Shown one piece after another: positions 8,644 to 18,135 of a stretch of 64,000 nt of DNA. Positions within the stretch are counted from its first letter, which is position 1. The number at the start of each line of letters is the position of its first letter. The notes under the pieces were generated by a model. That model saw only the letters and a list, made by a program, of their open reading frames with translations. It did not search any database and was not told the DNA's origin. The stretch is taken from assembly GCF_001583435.1 (NCBI RefSeq), contig NZ_CP013251.1, positions 4,229,215 through 4,293,214 of the forward strand, read 5' to 3'. The position numbers and the translations under genes were made by a program. This DNA is from Endozoicomonas montiporae CL-33. Lineage in GTDB: Bacteria > Pseudomonadota > Gammaproteobacteria > Pseudomonadales > Endozoicomonadaceae.

Positions 8644-9357
8644 ATGTCCAGACAACAAAAGCGCCAGCAAAGAGAAGCAGAAATCCTTTCAGCCACTATG
8701 AAGCTGTCGGAAGAACGCAGTTTTCTCGACCTGCGCATGTCTGATATTGCCAAGGCAGCCGACTGCTCCATGGGAGCCATTTACTCGCACTTTTCCAGCA
8801 AAGAAGACCTGCTACTGGGGTGCGCGGATACCATTTGTCGAATGCGAATGCCCTTAAAGCAGCGAGTTTCTCAACAGGAGCTGCCTCCCCATGAGCATCT
8901 CGCTCTGATCTGCCTTTGCATGTGGCTTTACGATGATCTGAACCCGGGACATTACCGCCTTCAACAGCTGGCCATGAATCCATCTGTCTGGGAGCGGGCA
9001 TCTACCCAGCGTTATCAGTCTATTAATGATTTCAGTAACGACATGTACGCCTGGATGAAAGTGATTTCTAAAGAAATTCTGGATCAACATCCAACCCTGC
9101 AACATACCGAAGAGCTGGCTCTGGAACTTGAGCTTGGTCTCTTTTCCTGCACATGGGGCCTGTTCCAGATAAAAGAATCCGGATTTCAGGTGTTCGACAG
9201 GGTACTGTCTGGCGATAATGCTTATGAAATGCACAAACGACAGATCAAACGTTTTTTTGCAAGCTGGGACATCCACGCTGACGACATTGACGAACGGCTG
9301 GACATGCTTGAAGTTCTGGCTAGAACTATTGTTCTGGAAGAAACAAACAACATGTAA
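8644..9357 (+). CDS. TetR-family transcriptional regulator of the efflux locus
   Basis: The 237-residue product begins with a typical TetR DNA-binding domain: helix 1 in residues 8-28, then MSDIAKAADCSMGAIYSHFSSKEDLL (about 33-59) forming the helix-turn-helix. The remainder is a divergent all-helical ligand-binding domain. It is flanked by two RND operons in the same orientation. An identical 13-bp palindrome lies upstream of this gene and of the second adaptor gene, so repression of itself and of system 2, relieved by a pump substrate, is the simplest reading. No such site was seen before system 1. The inducer is unknown. Confidence 0.9.
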   Translation: MSRQQKRQQREAEILSATMKLSEERSFLDLRMSDIAKAADCSMGAIYSHFSSKEDLLLGCADTICRMRMPLKQRVSQQELPPHEHLALICLCMWLYDDLNPGHYRLQQLAMNPSVWERASTQRYQSINDFSNDMYAWMKVISKEILDQHPTLQHTEELALELELGLFSCTWGLFQIKESGFQVFDRVLSGDNAYEMHKRQIKRFFASWDIHADDIDERLDMLEVLARTIVLEETNNM

Positions 9358-9396
9358 TTAACTGCCTCTTTACAGCAGTTTCTTTGCGATCACTAA

Positions 9397-9409
9397 CGAA
9401 TAATATTCG
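9397..9409. promoter_or_regulatory. Probable TetR operator upstream of RND system 2
   Basis: The palindrome CGAATAATATTCG lies about 50 bases before the adaptor start and is the exact reverse complement of the site before the TetR gene. A further half-site-like ATTCGAAAA lies at 9416-9424. Confidence 0.65.
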
Positions 9410-9457
9410 TTTTAAATTCGAAAACCACTTCACTCACATATCAAGGATAGGGTCTCC

Positions 9458-10564
9458 ATGAAACCAACTTCCCTTGCCGGGTTTGTACGCGCTGCGATAA
9501 CGGCAACCGTTTCTCTCAGCTTACTGACAGCCTGCTCACAACCTGCAGAAGAGCAAACCAGCGTTGTGCGACCGGTAAAGCTGTTTGAAGTGGTTAACCG
9601 ACAGGCACAGAACCTGCGCGAATTTCCGGCTATCGTCGCTGCCAGCGAAGAAGCATCACTCTCTTTCCGGATTCCGGGGGAACTGCTGCAGTTCCCTGTG
9701 TCATCCGCAATGATTGTGGAAGAAGGACAACTGCTGGCAAAGCTCGATGATCGGGATATTAAAAACGAAGTCGTCGCTTTGCAGGCTGATTTTGATCTGG
9801 CTGCATCCGACTTCCGCCGTATTCAGTCCCTGCTTGAAAAACAGATGGTTTCACAGTCTGACTTTGATAACGCCAACACCCGTCTGAAAGCGTCCAGAGT
9901 CAACCTGCAACTGGCCAAAGATCGTCTTGGCGATACGGTTCTGACCGCACCTTTTGCCGGACGAATTGCCCAGACCCTGGTAGAAAATTATCAGTCCGTT
10001 CAGGCACAGCAGCCTGTGATGATTCTTCAGGATCACCAGACACTGGACATCAGTGTTCAGGTACCTGAAAGCATTCTGACACAGGTACAGGAAGACCGTG
10101 TTGACCCGTCTTACCAGCCAGTGGTGACTTTTGCCGGGAATAACGGTACGGAATACAAAGTATCTTATAAAGAGCATGCCACCCGTGTGACACCGGGCAC
10201 ACAGTCCTATGAAGTCATTTTTTCCATGCCTGCACCCGAAACGTTTACTGTTTATCCGGGCATGGGCGCAACACTGGCCATCGACATGACCCGGATCTTG
10301 GGTAACGGCAATCCCGGCTCTGAATACATTGTCCCCATGACTGCGGTACTGAAAAACAACGCCAGCGGCCAATATCAGGTATGGGTGTATAACCCGGATA
10401 CCGGGACCGTGACTCCAAAAGCAGTGACTGTCGGTCGCATTACTCAATCCGGAATTACCGTCACCTCCGGTCTTGAAGATGGTGCGCAGATTGTATCCGC
10501 AGGCCTGAGCCGCTTGCGCATCGGTATGGAAGTCAAGCCACTGGAACGTGAGCGCGGAGTGTAA
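9458..10564 (+). CDS. RND efflux periplasmic adaptor lipoprotein, system 2
   Basis: The 368-residue product starts with a lipoprotein signal peptide ending SLLTAC (lipidated Cys26). It has the same domain order as the adaptor at 4249-5367: biotinyl-lipoyl halves around a coiled-coil hairpin, then a beta-barrel. Many segments are identical between the two, for example FAGRIAQT and NYQSVQAQQP. It should dock the permease encoded two bases downstream to an outer-membrane channel encoded elsewhere. The shared palindrome upstream suggests control by the TetR gene that precedes it. Confidence 0.93.
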   Translation: MKPTSLAGFVRAAITATVSLSLLTACSQPAEEQTSVVRPVKLFEVVNRQAQNLREFPAIVAASEEASLSFRIPGELLQFPVSSAMIVEEGQLLAKLDDRDIKNEVVALQADFDLAASDFRRIQSLLEKQMVSQSDFDNANTRLKASRVNLQLAKDRLGDTVLTAPFAGRIAQTLVENYQSVQAQQPVMILQDHQTLDISVQVPESILTQVQEDRVDPSYQPVVTFAGNNGTEYKVSYKEHATRVTPGTQSYEVIFSMPAPETFTVYPGMGATLAIDMTRILGNGNPGSEYIVPMTAVLKNNASGQYQVWVYNPDTGTVTPKAVTVGRITQSGITVTSGLEDGAQIVSAGLSRLRIGMEVKPLERERGV

Positions 10565-10566
10565 CC

Positions 10567-13500
10567 ATGAATATCGCTGAATATTCAATCAAAAACAAAG
10601 TCATCAGCTGGACCCTGGTCGCACTGCTTCTGGTTGGGGGCATTGTGTCGTTTAATAATCTGGGGCAGCTTGAGTTTCCCGAGTTCCCTATCCCCCAGGC
10701 GATGGTCAATACCGTTTACCCGGGCGCGGCACCGGAACAGGTTGAGGAAGAAGTCACTCTGCCACTGGAGCGCGCTATTCAGGAGCTGGAGTATGTGAAA
10801 CACATCACCTCGGTATCCAGTGCCGGAACGTCGCAGATCATGGTTGAGTTATCAGAGGATTACAGTTCTGATGACCAACCACAGATCTGGGATGAACTGC
10901 GCCGCAAAGTGGGCGATATTCAGGGGGCTTTACCGCCCGGAGTCTTACCGTCCATCATCAATGACGATTTCAGTGATGTGTACGGTATTCTGTATAACAT
11001 CAGTGGTGAAGATTACACCTATCGCGAACTGGAAGACTACGCCAATATATTGCGTCGTGAACTGACCATGGTTGAAGGGGTTAAGAAAGTCTCGATTGCC
11101 GGAACGGTTACGGAACAGGTCATCATTGAGATCTCCCAGGCCAAACTGGCGTCGCTGAACATTAACCCCGGTCTGATTTATGGTCTGATCCAGCATCAGA
11201 ATACGGTATCCAACGCTGGACGAATGCTGATTGAAGGCCAGTCTGTGCGTATTCACCCTACTGGTGAGTTTCAGTCCATTAAAGAGCTGGAACAACTGGT
11301 GGTGAGCATGCCCGGCAGTTCAGAGCTGGTCTATCTGGGCGATATCGCCAATATCTACACAGCCTTTGATGAAACCCCGTTTAATCTTTACCGCAGTAAT
11401 GGTGAAAAAGCCCTGTCTCTGGGTATTTCGTTTGCCAAAGGTGTCAACGTAGTCGACGTTGGTCGTGCTGTTGACCAGCGCATGGCCGAGCTGGAGTCCA
11501 GCCGCCCTGTCGGTATTGATCTGACAACGGTTTATGACCAGCCTGATGTCGTTTATGAGTCGGTTAACGACTTTATCGTGAGCCTGATTCAGGCGATTGT
11601 GATTGTTATCGTTGTACTGCTGTTTACCATGGGTTTACGATCCGGCCTGTTGATGGGCGGCATTTTGATGCTGACCATTTTCGGCACCTTCATCGGCATG
11701 AATATTCTGTCCATTCAGCTGGAACTGATCTCGCTGGGTGCACTGATTATTGCCCTGGGTATGCTGGTTGATAACGCCATCGTCGTCACAGAAGGCGTTC
11801 TGGTCGGCCTGAAACGAGGCCAGACCCGCATCGAAGCCATCAAAAGCATTGTGGAACAGAACATCTGGCCTCTGCTGGGTGCAACCGCCATTGCCATCAT
11901 TGCGTTTGCGCCTATTGGCCTGTCACCGGATGCTACCGGCGACTTTATGCGATCCCTGTTTCTGGTACTGCTGATTTCCCTGACCATCAGCTGGGTTCTG
12001 GCTATTACCCTGACACCATTTTTCTGTCATATGGTGTTTAAGGACCCGGACCAGACGACATTGACCGGTAACCCGGAAGATCCGTACAAAGGCATTCTGT
12101 TTGTTGTTTATCGCACCATTCTGAACAAGGCCCTGAGACACCGTATTATATCGCTGGTACTCATCGTCGCTACACTGTTTGCAGCCATTGTTGGTTTCGG
12201 TCATGTGAAGCATGCGTTCTTCCCACCTTCCAACACGCCTGTTTTCTTTGTCGATGTCTGGATGCAGGAAGGTACGGATATACGACAAACGCAGGAAAAT
12301 ATGCGCGCCCTTGAACAGGAAGTCCTGGCCTTTGACGAAGTACAAAATGTCACCACCGTCATGGGCATGGGCGCACAGCGTTTTATCCTGACATATGCTC
12401 CGGAAAACATGTACAGCAGCTACAGTCAACTGATTATTGAAACCGACAGCCTGCAGACCATGGAAACCCTGCTGCCACAGGTGCGCGAACGATTTGAAAG
12501 CCAGTATCCGGAGTATGAATACAAATTCAAATTGCTGGAAAACGGCCCTGCGCCTGCAGCCCGAATTGAAGCCCGTTTCTATGGCCCCGATCCGGATGTA
12601 CTTCGACAGCTGGGTGCCCAGGCCATTGAAGCGATGGAAGCGGTGCCGGATGCAGTGGATATCCGTAACAACTGGCGTGAACACGTATCCATTGTTCGCC
12701 CACAGCTGGATGAAGCAGCAGCCCGTCGCAGTGGCATTTCCAAACTGGCTCTGGACAGCACCCTGCTGGTGAATTTCAGTGGTCAACAAGTGGGTCTTTA
12801 CCGCGAAGGCAGTTACCTGATGCCCATTATTGCCCGCGCACCGGAAGCCGAACGTTTTAATGCGGATCGCATTGAGGATTTGCAGGTATGGAGTCAGGAG
12901 CGTAATGCGTTTGTCCCTATCAGTCAGGTCGTAAAAGGTTTTGAAACCGAAACGGAAAACCCGCTGATCATGCGTCGCAACCTGAAACGAGTCCTGACCG
13001 TTCTGGCAGACGTGGCACCGTTCAGCAGTGATACGCCCGAATCCATGCGTCAGAAACTGAAAGACGGCGTTGAAGCGATCCCGCTGCCTGAAGGTTACAG
13101 CCTTGAGTGGGGTGGCGAGTACATAATGTCGAAAGAAGCCAACGAGAGTGTTTTCAAATCTCTGCCAATGGGCTATTTGTCGATGTTCCTGATCACCATT
13201 CTGCTGTTCAGTACTTTACGACAGCCGCTGGCTATCTGGTCTACCGTACCGTTGAGTATTATTGGTATCGCGGCAGGCTTGCTGCTGCTGGATATGCCCT
13301 TTACCTTCACTGCCATGCTGGGGATGCTGAGTCTGTCGGGCATGGTGTTGAAAAACGGTATTGTGCTGGTTGAGCAGATTAATATCGAAGCGAAAACGGC
13401 TTCATCCATTCAAAAGGCCATTTTGGATGCCTGTGTCAGTCGTGTGCGTCCGGTCTGCATGGCAGCACTGACCACCATGCTGGGCATGATTCCGTTGATT

Positions 13501-13626
13501 GCTGATGCATTCTTCAGCTCTATGGCGGTCACTATTATCTTTGGCCTTGGCTTTGCCACCGTACTGACACTGGTGGTGTTGCCGGTGATTTATTCACTGC
13601 TGTACCGCATTCGTTTTGACCTTTAA
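10567..13626 (+). CDS. RND efflux permease, system 2
   Basis: This 1019-residue HAE-type RND pump is closely similar to the permease at 5370-8438 across its length, including GMLVDNAIVVTEGVLVGL in the fourth membrane helix and GFGHVKHAFFPPSNTPVFFVDVW before the second periplasmic domain. ATG 10567 follows the adaptor stop by two bases. The two pumps probably arose by tandem duplication of an adaptor-permease pair, with the TetR gene between them. The largest differences lie in periplasmic loops, which in RND pumps set substrate choice, so the two systems may differ in specificity (inference). Confidence 0.93.
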   Translation: MNIAEYSIKNKVISWTLVALLLVGGIVSFNNLGQLEFPEFPIPQAMVNTVYPGAAPEQVEEEVTLPLERAIQELEYVKHITSVSSAGTSQIMVELSEDYSSDDQPQIWDELRRKVGDIQGALPPGVLPSIINDDFSDVYGILYNISGEDYTYRELEDYANILRRELTMVEGVKKVSIAGTVTEQVIIEISQAKLASLNINPGLIYGLIQHQNTVSNAGRMLIEGQSVRIHPTGEFQSIKELEQLVVSMPGSSELVYLGDIANIYTAFDETPFNLYRSNGEKALSLGISFAKGVNVVDVGRAVDQRMAELESSRPVGIDLTTVYDQPDVVYESVNDFIVSLIQAIVIVIVVLLFTMGLRSGLLMGGILMLTIFGTFIGMNILSIQLELISLGALIIALGMLVDNAIVVTEGVLVGLKRGQTRIEAIKSIVEQNIWPLLGATAIAIIAFAPIGLSPDATGDFMRSLFLVLLISLTISWVLAITLTPFFCHMVFKDPDQTTLTGNPEDPYKGILFVVYRTILNKALRHRIISLVLIVATLFAAIVGFGHVKHAFFPPSNTPVFFVDVWMQEGTDIRQTQENMRALEQEVLAFDEVQNVTTVMGMGAQRFILTYAPENMYSSYSQLIIETDSLQTMETLLPQVRERFESQYPEYEYKFKLLENGPAPAARIEARFYGPDPDVLRQLGAQAIEAMEAVPDAVDIRNNWREHVSIVRPQLDEAAARRSGISKLALDSTLLVNFSGQQVGLYREGSYLMPIIARAPEAERFNADRIEDLQVWSQERNAFVPISQVVKGFETETENPLIMRRNLKRVLTVLADVAPFSSDTPESMRQKLKDGVEAIPLPEGYSLEWGGEYIMSKEANESVFKSLPMGYLSMFLITILLFSTLRQPLAIWSTVPLSIIGIAAGLLLLDMPFTFTAMLGMLSLSGMVLKNGIVLVEQINIEAKTASSIQKAILDACVSRVRPVCMAALTTMLGMIPLIADAFFSSMAVTIIFGLGFATVLTLVVLPVIYSLLYRIRFDL

Positions 13627-13639
13627 TTAATACCGAATG

Positions 13640-13690
13640 AACCCCGGCATCCTGTTTTTTTCAGGGGCCTGAGCAACCTTTGCCGGGGTT
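13640..13690 (+). terminator. Hairpin after RND system 2
   Basis: Arms AACCCCGGCA and TGCCGGGGTT form a perfect 10-bp stem 13 bases after the permease stop. The 31-base loop contains a small inner hairpin (CCTG / CAGG around a T-run). Confidence 0.55.
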
Positions 13691-13753
13691 CGTTACTTCT
13701 ATACATCTCCTGCCTTATAATCCCGTCAGAATACCACTCAGGGATTAATCACT

Positions 13754-14731
13754 ATGATTCGCTTTGCCGTTATCGGAACCAACTGGATCAGTCATGCTTT
13801 TTGTGAAGCGGCTCACAATACCGGATTATTCAAACTAGCCGCAGTTTATTCCCGCACACTGAAAACAGCCCATACCTTTGCCTCCCGATATCAGGTCGAT
13901 ACTTGCTATGACAACCTTCAGGCTATGGCAGAAAACCCGAATATTGATGCCGTTTATATAGCCAGCCCCAACTCGCTACACGCACCACAGGCAGAGCTTT
14001 TCCTGAAACAGGGCAAGCATGTGATAGGAGAAAAACCCCTGGCATCGAATATTGACGAGGTGAAACAACTTATTGAAATCGCTCAGACTAACAGCGTCGT
14101 CTTAATGGAAGCCATGAAGACACGCTACGTGCCAAACCTTCAGGTATGCCGTGAAGCATTGCCATCACTGGGCAGAATTCGTCGGGCACATTTCAGTTAT
14201 TGTCAGTATTCATCGCGCTATCAAAAATACCTTGAAGGAGAAAATCCGAACACCTTCAACCCCGAGTTTTCAAACGGCTCCCTGATGGACATTGGCATCT
14301 ACCCTCTCACGGCAGCCATTGAGCTATTTGGTAAACCACAGAACGTTCTGGCCAGTGGTAGTCTGCTGGATTCCGGAGTCGATGCTCATGGTTCGCTGAC
14401 TCTGAAATACGACGGTTTTGAAGTATTGATCAGTCACTCGAAAGTCAGTGAGGGACTAACTCCCAGTGAAATTCAGGGCGAATCAGGCTCGCTTCTTATT
14501 GACCATATTTCGAATTGCCGCAGGGTGACGCGTCAACTCAGAGGCGGAACATCTGAAGAGCTGACCGTCAATCAACCTGATAACACGATGGAGTATGAAG
14601 CAAAAGTCTTTGCGGAATTGATTAAGAACAGACAATACCAGCATCAGGGGCTAACCCAGTCGCTAATCATCAGTGAAATTATGACTGCTGCCAGAAAAAT
14701 GATGGGTGTCGTTTATCCGGCAGATAAATAA
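13754..14731 (+). CDS. Gfo/Idh/MocA-family NAD(P)-dependent oxidoreductase
   Basis: The 325-residue product opens with a Rossmann strand and loop (FAVIGTNWIS), followed near residue 95 by the family EKP motif (VIGEKPLASNI). The catalytic region reads MDIGIYPL near residue 178; the D-x-G-x-Y form is that of the glucose-fructose oxidoreductase and dihydrodiol dehydrogenase branch, where Tyr acts as general acid/base. The substrate is probably a sugar or diol but cannot be specified. The gene is single, with a hairpin upstream, and converges on the cardiolipin synthase gene. Confidence 0.85.
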   Translation: MIRFAVIGTNWISHAFCEAAHNTGLFKLAAVYSRTLKTAHTFASRYQVDTCYDNLQAMAENPNIDAVYIASPNSLHAPQAELFLKQGKHVIGEKPLASNIDEVKQLIEIAQTNSVVLMEAMKTRYVPNLQVCREALPSLGRIRRAHFSYCQYSSRYQKYLEGENPNTFNPEFSNGSLMDIGIYPLTAAIELFGKPQNVLASGSLLDSGVDAHGSLTLKYDGFEVLISHSKVSEGLTPSEIQGESGSLLIDHISNCRRVTRQLRGGTSEELTVNQPDNTMEYEAKVFAELIKNRQYQHQGLTQSLIISEIMTAARKMMGVVYPADK

Positions 14732-14749
14732 GCACTCGATCGCCTGGCA

Positions 14750-16213
14750 TCATAACAATGGACTGATAAGCTGCAGGGTATTTTCCAGCAGCTTTCTACG
14801 GAAAGGGCGTTTCACCCAGTCTGAGAGTTCTACCTGTTCCGACATGGCAATGTAGCTTTCCAGCAACAGAGCCATGGTCTGACTGAAAGCGCGGTCGTAG
14901 ATGATCAGTGTGACCTCAAAGTTCAGCCACACACTGCGCATATCCAGATTAACGGTTCCAAACAAAATGATTGAACGATCCACCAGTACACATTTGGTAT
15001 GCAGCAGTCCGCCTTTGAACTGCTGTATCTTTACACCCACATTCAGCAGTTCTTCGTAATAAGAACGACTGGCGTAGTGCACCATGCGGGAATCATTTTT
15101 CTCCGGCACCAGCAACTGCACATCCACCCCGCGCATAGCAGCAGAGCGCAGTGCCGTTAACAGTGCTTCATCCGGAATAAAATAAGGCGTTGAAATCAGC
15201 AGTTCTTCCTTGCTTTCATAAATAGCCGTCAGCAATACCTGATGGATAGATTCCCGCTCAGCATCCGGCCCCGAGGGCATGATATGTACACAGGCTTTAT
15301 GGTCATTCAACTGGCTGGCTGGCATTTCGTAGGTTGACTGAAACACCGAAAAAGGCTCTCCGGTTTCAAGCGCCCGGTCCCAGTGCACAATGGTGGACAT
15401 CACGTGGGCAGCCACACCTTCCATTCGAACCATGGCGTCCACCCAGCGCCCGACATTGGCATCCGCCTTAAAATACACCGGGTCTACCAGGTTAAAGCTA
15501 CCCGTCCAGGCAATATCATCATCCACTGCCAATATTTTGCGATGATTGCGAATGTCCATACGCTCTACAAGCATTCGCAGAAGTCCCACGGGAAGTGACT
15601 CCGTTACACTGATCCCTTCCAGACGAAAACGCTTACCCCAGTACTGTCTTAAAAAACGGCGACTGCCTACACCGTCCAGTACCACTACACAATCAACACC
15701 GCGCTTGGCAGCTCTGATCAGGGCTTCAGCCAACTCTTTACCACGACCTGTGGCATCCCAGATATAGAACTCAAGGGCAATGCTTTTTTTTGCCTGTTCA
15801 ATATCATGAAGAATGCCATCAATAATGGCATCGGTTTCGTGAAAGAGTTGCAGGTTACTGCAGGGCATGCCCAGAATGCCCAGCGCCTGTTCAGACAGGG
15901 TATAGATACCGGCATGCTCACGCATCGCATCGGTTTTTACCGTAGTGTTTGATATAACGGAAGTCAGATGTCGGGACCACTGTTCATAATCCGGATACAG
16001 TTTTTTCAACCGCCTGATACGCCTGATTCCAAGACGACGTGGGCCAAACAGCAAATAACAGATAAACCCGGCAACGGGCAACGCAAACACCAGCACCAGC
16101 CACGCCAGCGACACACCAACGGAGCGACGATGCATAATGATGTTCAGCGCGAACGCTGTAATGAGGGCAAGATAAACGCCCCCAAACAGAATGCTATACC
16201 AGGAACTATCCAT
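14750..16213 (-). CDS. cls: Cardiolipin synthase (phospholipase D superfamily)
   Basis: The 487-residue length matches ClsA-type synthases. Two N-terminal membrane helices (about residues 6-27 and 36-55) precede two phospholipase D repeats. The HKD motifs are visible as HRKILAVDDDIAWTGSFN and HTKCVLVDRSIILFGTVN. The enzyme joins two phosphatidylglycerol molecules into cardiolipin and glycerol at the inner membrane. The start follows the TSUP permease gene on the same strand by about 20 bases, so the two may be co-transcribed. The E. coli-type ClsA fits best by length and N-terminus. Confidence 0.93.
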   Translation of the reverse strand: MDSSWYSILFGGVYLALITAFALNIIMHRRSVGVSLAWLVLVFALPVAGFICYLLFGPRRLGIRRIRRLKKLYPDYEQWSRHLTSVISNTTVKTDAMREHAGIYTLSEQALGILGMPCSNLQLFHETDAIIDGILHDIEQAKKSIALEFYIWDATGRGKELAEALIRAAKRGVDCVVVLDGVGSRRFLRQYWGKRFRLEGISVTESLPVGLLRMLVERMDIRNHRKILAVDDDIAWTGSFNLVDPVYFKADANVGRWVDAMVRMEGVAAHVMSTIVHWDRALETGEPFSVFQSTYEMPASQLNDHKACVHIMPSGPDAERESIHQVLLTAIYESKEELLISTPYFIPDEALLTALRSAAMRGVDVQLLVPEKNDSRMVHYASRSYYEELLNVGVKIQQFKGGLLHTKCVLVDRSIILFGTVNLDMRSVWLNFEVTLIIYDRAFSQTMALLLESYIAMSEQVELSDWVKRPFRRKLLENTLQLISPLL

Positions 16214-16234
16214 TAACTGCCATGAAAATTGTTA

Positions 16235-17041
16235 TCAGGAAAACAACAAGTAGCCGTAGTTATTCCACAGCAGCTTTCCGGTCATAATCAACGAGATTAT
16301 CACAATCATCGGCCGAATGATCTGCTGGCCACGGCTCATAACCACCTTGGAACCCAAACGGGCACCGATCAATTGTCCGGTTATCATCACCAGACCCACT
16401 TTCCAGACAACAGCACCACCCATAATAAAGAACAACAGGGACGCGATATTACTGGTGCAGTTCAACACTTTAGTATGAGCTGTCGCTTTAGTCAGGGAAA
16501 AGCCCATCAGGCTGACAAAGGCAATAGCAAAGAATGACCCGGTTCCCGGCCCGAAGAAGCCATCATAAAAACCAATACCAAAACCCGCCGTTAAAGCAAA
16601 CAGGTTCATGGTAAAGCGTTGTTTACAGTCGGTGTCACCGACACTGGGGGAGAACAGGAAATAACCGGCAATACCGATCATCAGGAAAGGAATGATATGC
16701 TCCAGCACACTGGCATCAATCATCTGCACCAGAGTAGTACCCAGCGCACTGCCAACAAAGGTCAGGACAATGGCCAGCTTCAGATCACTGAGCTTCACCA
16801 TACCTTTGCGGACAAAATAATAACTGGCTGAAAAGGCGCCACCGCTACTTTGCAGCTTATTGGTCGCCAGAGCCTGGGCAGGGTTCAACCCAACTGCCAG
16901 CAAGGCAGGAACCGTAATCAATCCGCCACCACCGGCAATGGAGTCGACAAACCCTGCCATCAACCCCACCATGAACAGCAATAACGCCCAGTCCAGACTC
17001 AATACAAATTCCAAAGCCAGCCTCTTGGTACAATCCAACAT
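16235..17041 (-). CDS. TSUP (TauE/SafE) family membrane permease
   Basis: The 268-residue, very hydrophobic product has about eight membrane segments arranged as an inverted repeat. The two hallmark loops are visible: GFVDSIAGGGGLITVPALL near the N-terminus and GIGFYDGFFGPGTGSF in the middle. It resembles YfcA-type members of the 4-toluene sulfonate uptake permease family, which move sulfur-containing or organic anions. The substrate is unknown. ATG 17041 has little upstream ribosome-binding signal. A TTG at 17014 preceded by AGAGG would give a more typical N-terminus. Confidence 0.88.
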   Translation of the reverse strand: MLDCTKRLALEFVLSLDWALLLFMVGLMAGFVDSIAGGGGLITVPALLAVGLNPAQALATNKLQSSGGAFSASYYFVRKGMVKLSDLKLAIVLTFVGSALGTTLVQMIDASVLEHIIPFLMIGIAGYFLFSPSVGDTDCKQRFTMNLFALTAGFGIGFYDGFFGPGTGSFFAIAFVSLMGFSLTKATAHTKVLNCTSNIASLLFFIMGGAVVWKVGLVMITGQLIGARLGSKVVMSRGQQIIRPMIVIISLIMTGKLLWNNYGYLLFS

Positions 17042-17191
17042 TTATAAAAAGCAACGCTATTGTACGTACTTATCTATGGCTCGGCATGAGGGAACATCCG
17101 GTGTTTGCTGGCTCAATGCCACTTTACCTTAGTTGAACTGCAGAACAGCTATACTGATTTTTCCAAGTCTCTGAAGAAAACAGAGGTTTTT

Positions 17192-17878
17192 ATGAAGACT
17201 ATTGCATTTCTTCTTGCCAGTGGCTTGTCCACTCCCCTCTTTGCAGCATCCCTGACCTTTGATGATCAGACAAAGGATGTGCCGGACACCTTTGGCTTCA
17301 GTGGCAGAGGTGCCGGATTTGTCGGCAACCCACTCCAGTTTTTTAACAAAGTAGACGGAAAGACATTCAGGATTGTTCCGCTTACCAAAGAAGGCGTAAA
17401 AATCCCCTACAACACCACTGTTCAGCTGCAAGATGCAAACAATGACCAGGATCCGACATACGAACCCTATCCGACGGGGAGTATTGGTTGGGCCGCTGAT
17501 AATGAGGACGTGGAGCACCCCACTTACCGGTTTGATATATTTGCCGGCGGCAAGTTCTACTTCCGCCCCGAGATGCTTTATGAAATGATCGTCGAAATAA
17601 ACGGCAAGGAAATTGGCAGAAAAAAAACCGACATCAACAGCAACTGGGATCCGCTAACACTGCATAAAGTCCCCTTCGATAACAACAGTGTCTTAAAGGT
17701 AACGCTAAAACCAATTGCTTCCGATGATATTATTATGCGCCACCACGAAGATCAAAAAATCAAATATGGTGAGATCATCGAGCAGGACACTGTTTTGCCA
17801 GAACAGCAGGACACTGTTTTGCCAGAACAGCAGGACACTGCTTTGCCAGAACAGCAGAAAGGGAAATCGGAACTCTAG
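17192..17878 (+). CDS. Secreted protein of unknown function with C-terminal octapeptide repeats
   Basis: ATG 17192 follows AGAGG and gives a clean signal peptide (MKTIAFLLASGLSTPLFA). The 228-residue product has no family I recognise. Its middle part is rich in short beta-strand-like segments (for example KFYFRPEMLYEMIVEING) and Asp/Asn turns. The C-terminus carries three near-identical repeats of Q-D-T-V/A-L-P-E-Q encoded by 24-bp units at 17780-17851. Such tandem units can change number by slippage. A strong terminator follows immediately. It is probably periplasmic or exported. Confidence 0.65.
   Translation: MKTIAFLLASGLSTPLFAASLTFDDQTKDVPDTFGFSGRGAGFVGNPLQFFNKVDGKTFRIVPLTKEGVKIPYNTTVQLQDANNDQDPTYEPYPTGSIGWAADNEDVEHPTYRFDIFAGGKFYFRPEMLYEMIVEINGKEIGRKKTDINSNWDPLTLHKVPFDNNSVLKVTLKPIASDDIIMRHHEDQKIKYGEIIEQDTVLPEQQDTVLPEQQDTALPEQQKGKSEL
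17780..17851 (+). repeat. Three in-frame 24-bp tandem repeats
   Basis: Units at 17780-17803, 17804-17827 and 17828-17851 differ only at the first base of one unit and at one T-to-C change in the third. They encode the C-terminal Q-D-T-V-L-P-E repeats of the secreted protein. Confidence 0.85.
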
Positions 17879-17885
17879 AGAAAAC

Positions 17886-17915
17886 AAAAAAAGCCTGCTA
17901 TTGCAGGCTTTTTTT
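17886..17915. terminator. Bidirectional terminator between the secreted-protein gene and the tRNA array
   Basis: A-run plus GCCTGC, loop TATT, GCAGGC plus T-run form a symmetric hairpin that ends transcription on both strands. It serves the plus-strand gene and the minus-strand Met1-Gln1 tRNA unit. Confidence 0.85.
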
Positions 17916-17927
17916 GTAAAGGAAATA

Positions 17928-18002
17928 TGGCTGGGGTAGCAGGATTCGAACCTGCGCATGACGGGATCAAAACCCGTTGCCTTACCGCTTGGCGATACCC
18001 CA
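17928..18002 (-). tRNA. tRNA-Gln (UUG), copy 1
   Basis: A 75-base gene with 3' CCA encoded. The anticodon stem ACGGG/CCCGT encloses loop TTTTGAT, giving anticodon UUG. The T-arm reads CAGGTTCGAATCCTG. It is identical to the Gln genes at 18261, 18496 and 30811. Confidence 0.97.
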
Positions 18003-18042
18003 ACAATGACTTTATGACAATGAGGTCATGAAGACGGAATGA

Positions 18043-18119
18043 TGGTAGCTAGGGGCAGATTCGAACTGCCGACCCCAGCATTATGAGTGCTGTGCTCTAA
18101 CCAACTGAGCTACCTAGCC
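18043..18119 (-). tRNA. tRNA-Met (CAU), elongator type, copy 1
   Basis: A 77-base gene with encoded CCA. Loop CTCATAA between CAGCA and TGCTG gives anticodon CAU. The G1-U72 wobble pair and the body (GGCTAGGTAGCTCAGTTGG) match the elongator methionine tRNA of the gammaproteobacterial metT type, not the initiator. Confidence 0.95.
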
Positions 18120-18135
18120 ATCAAACTGGATGCGA

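Noticed and set aside
12201..12789. Minus-strand frames opposite the second RND permease
   Set aside because: Low-complexity shadow frames of a strongly conserved gene.
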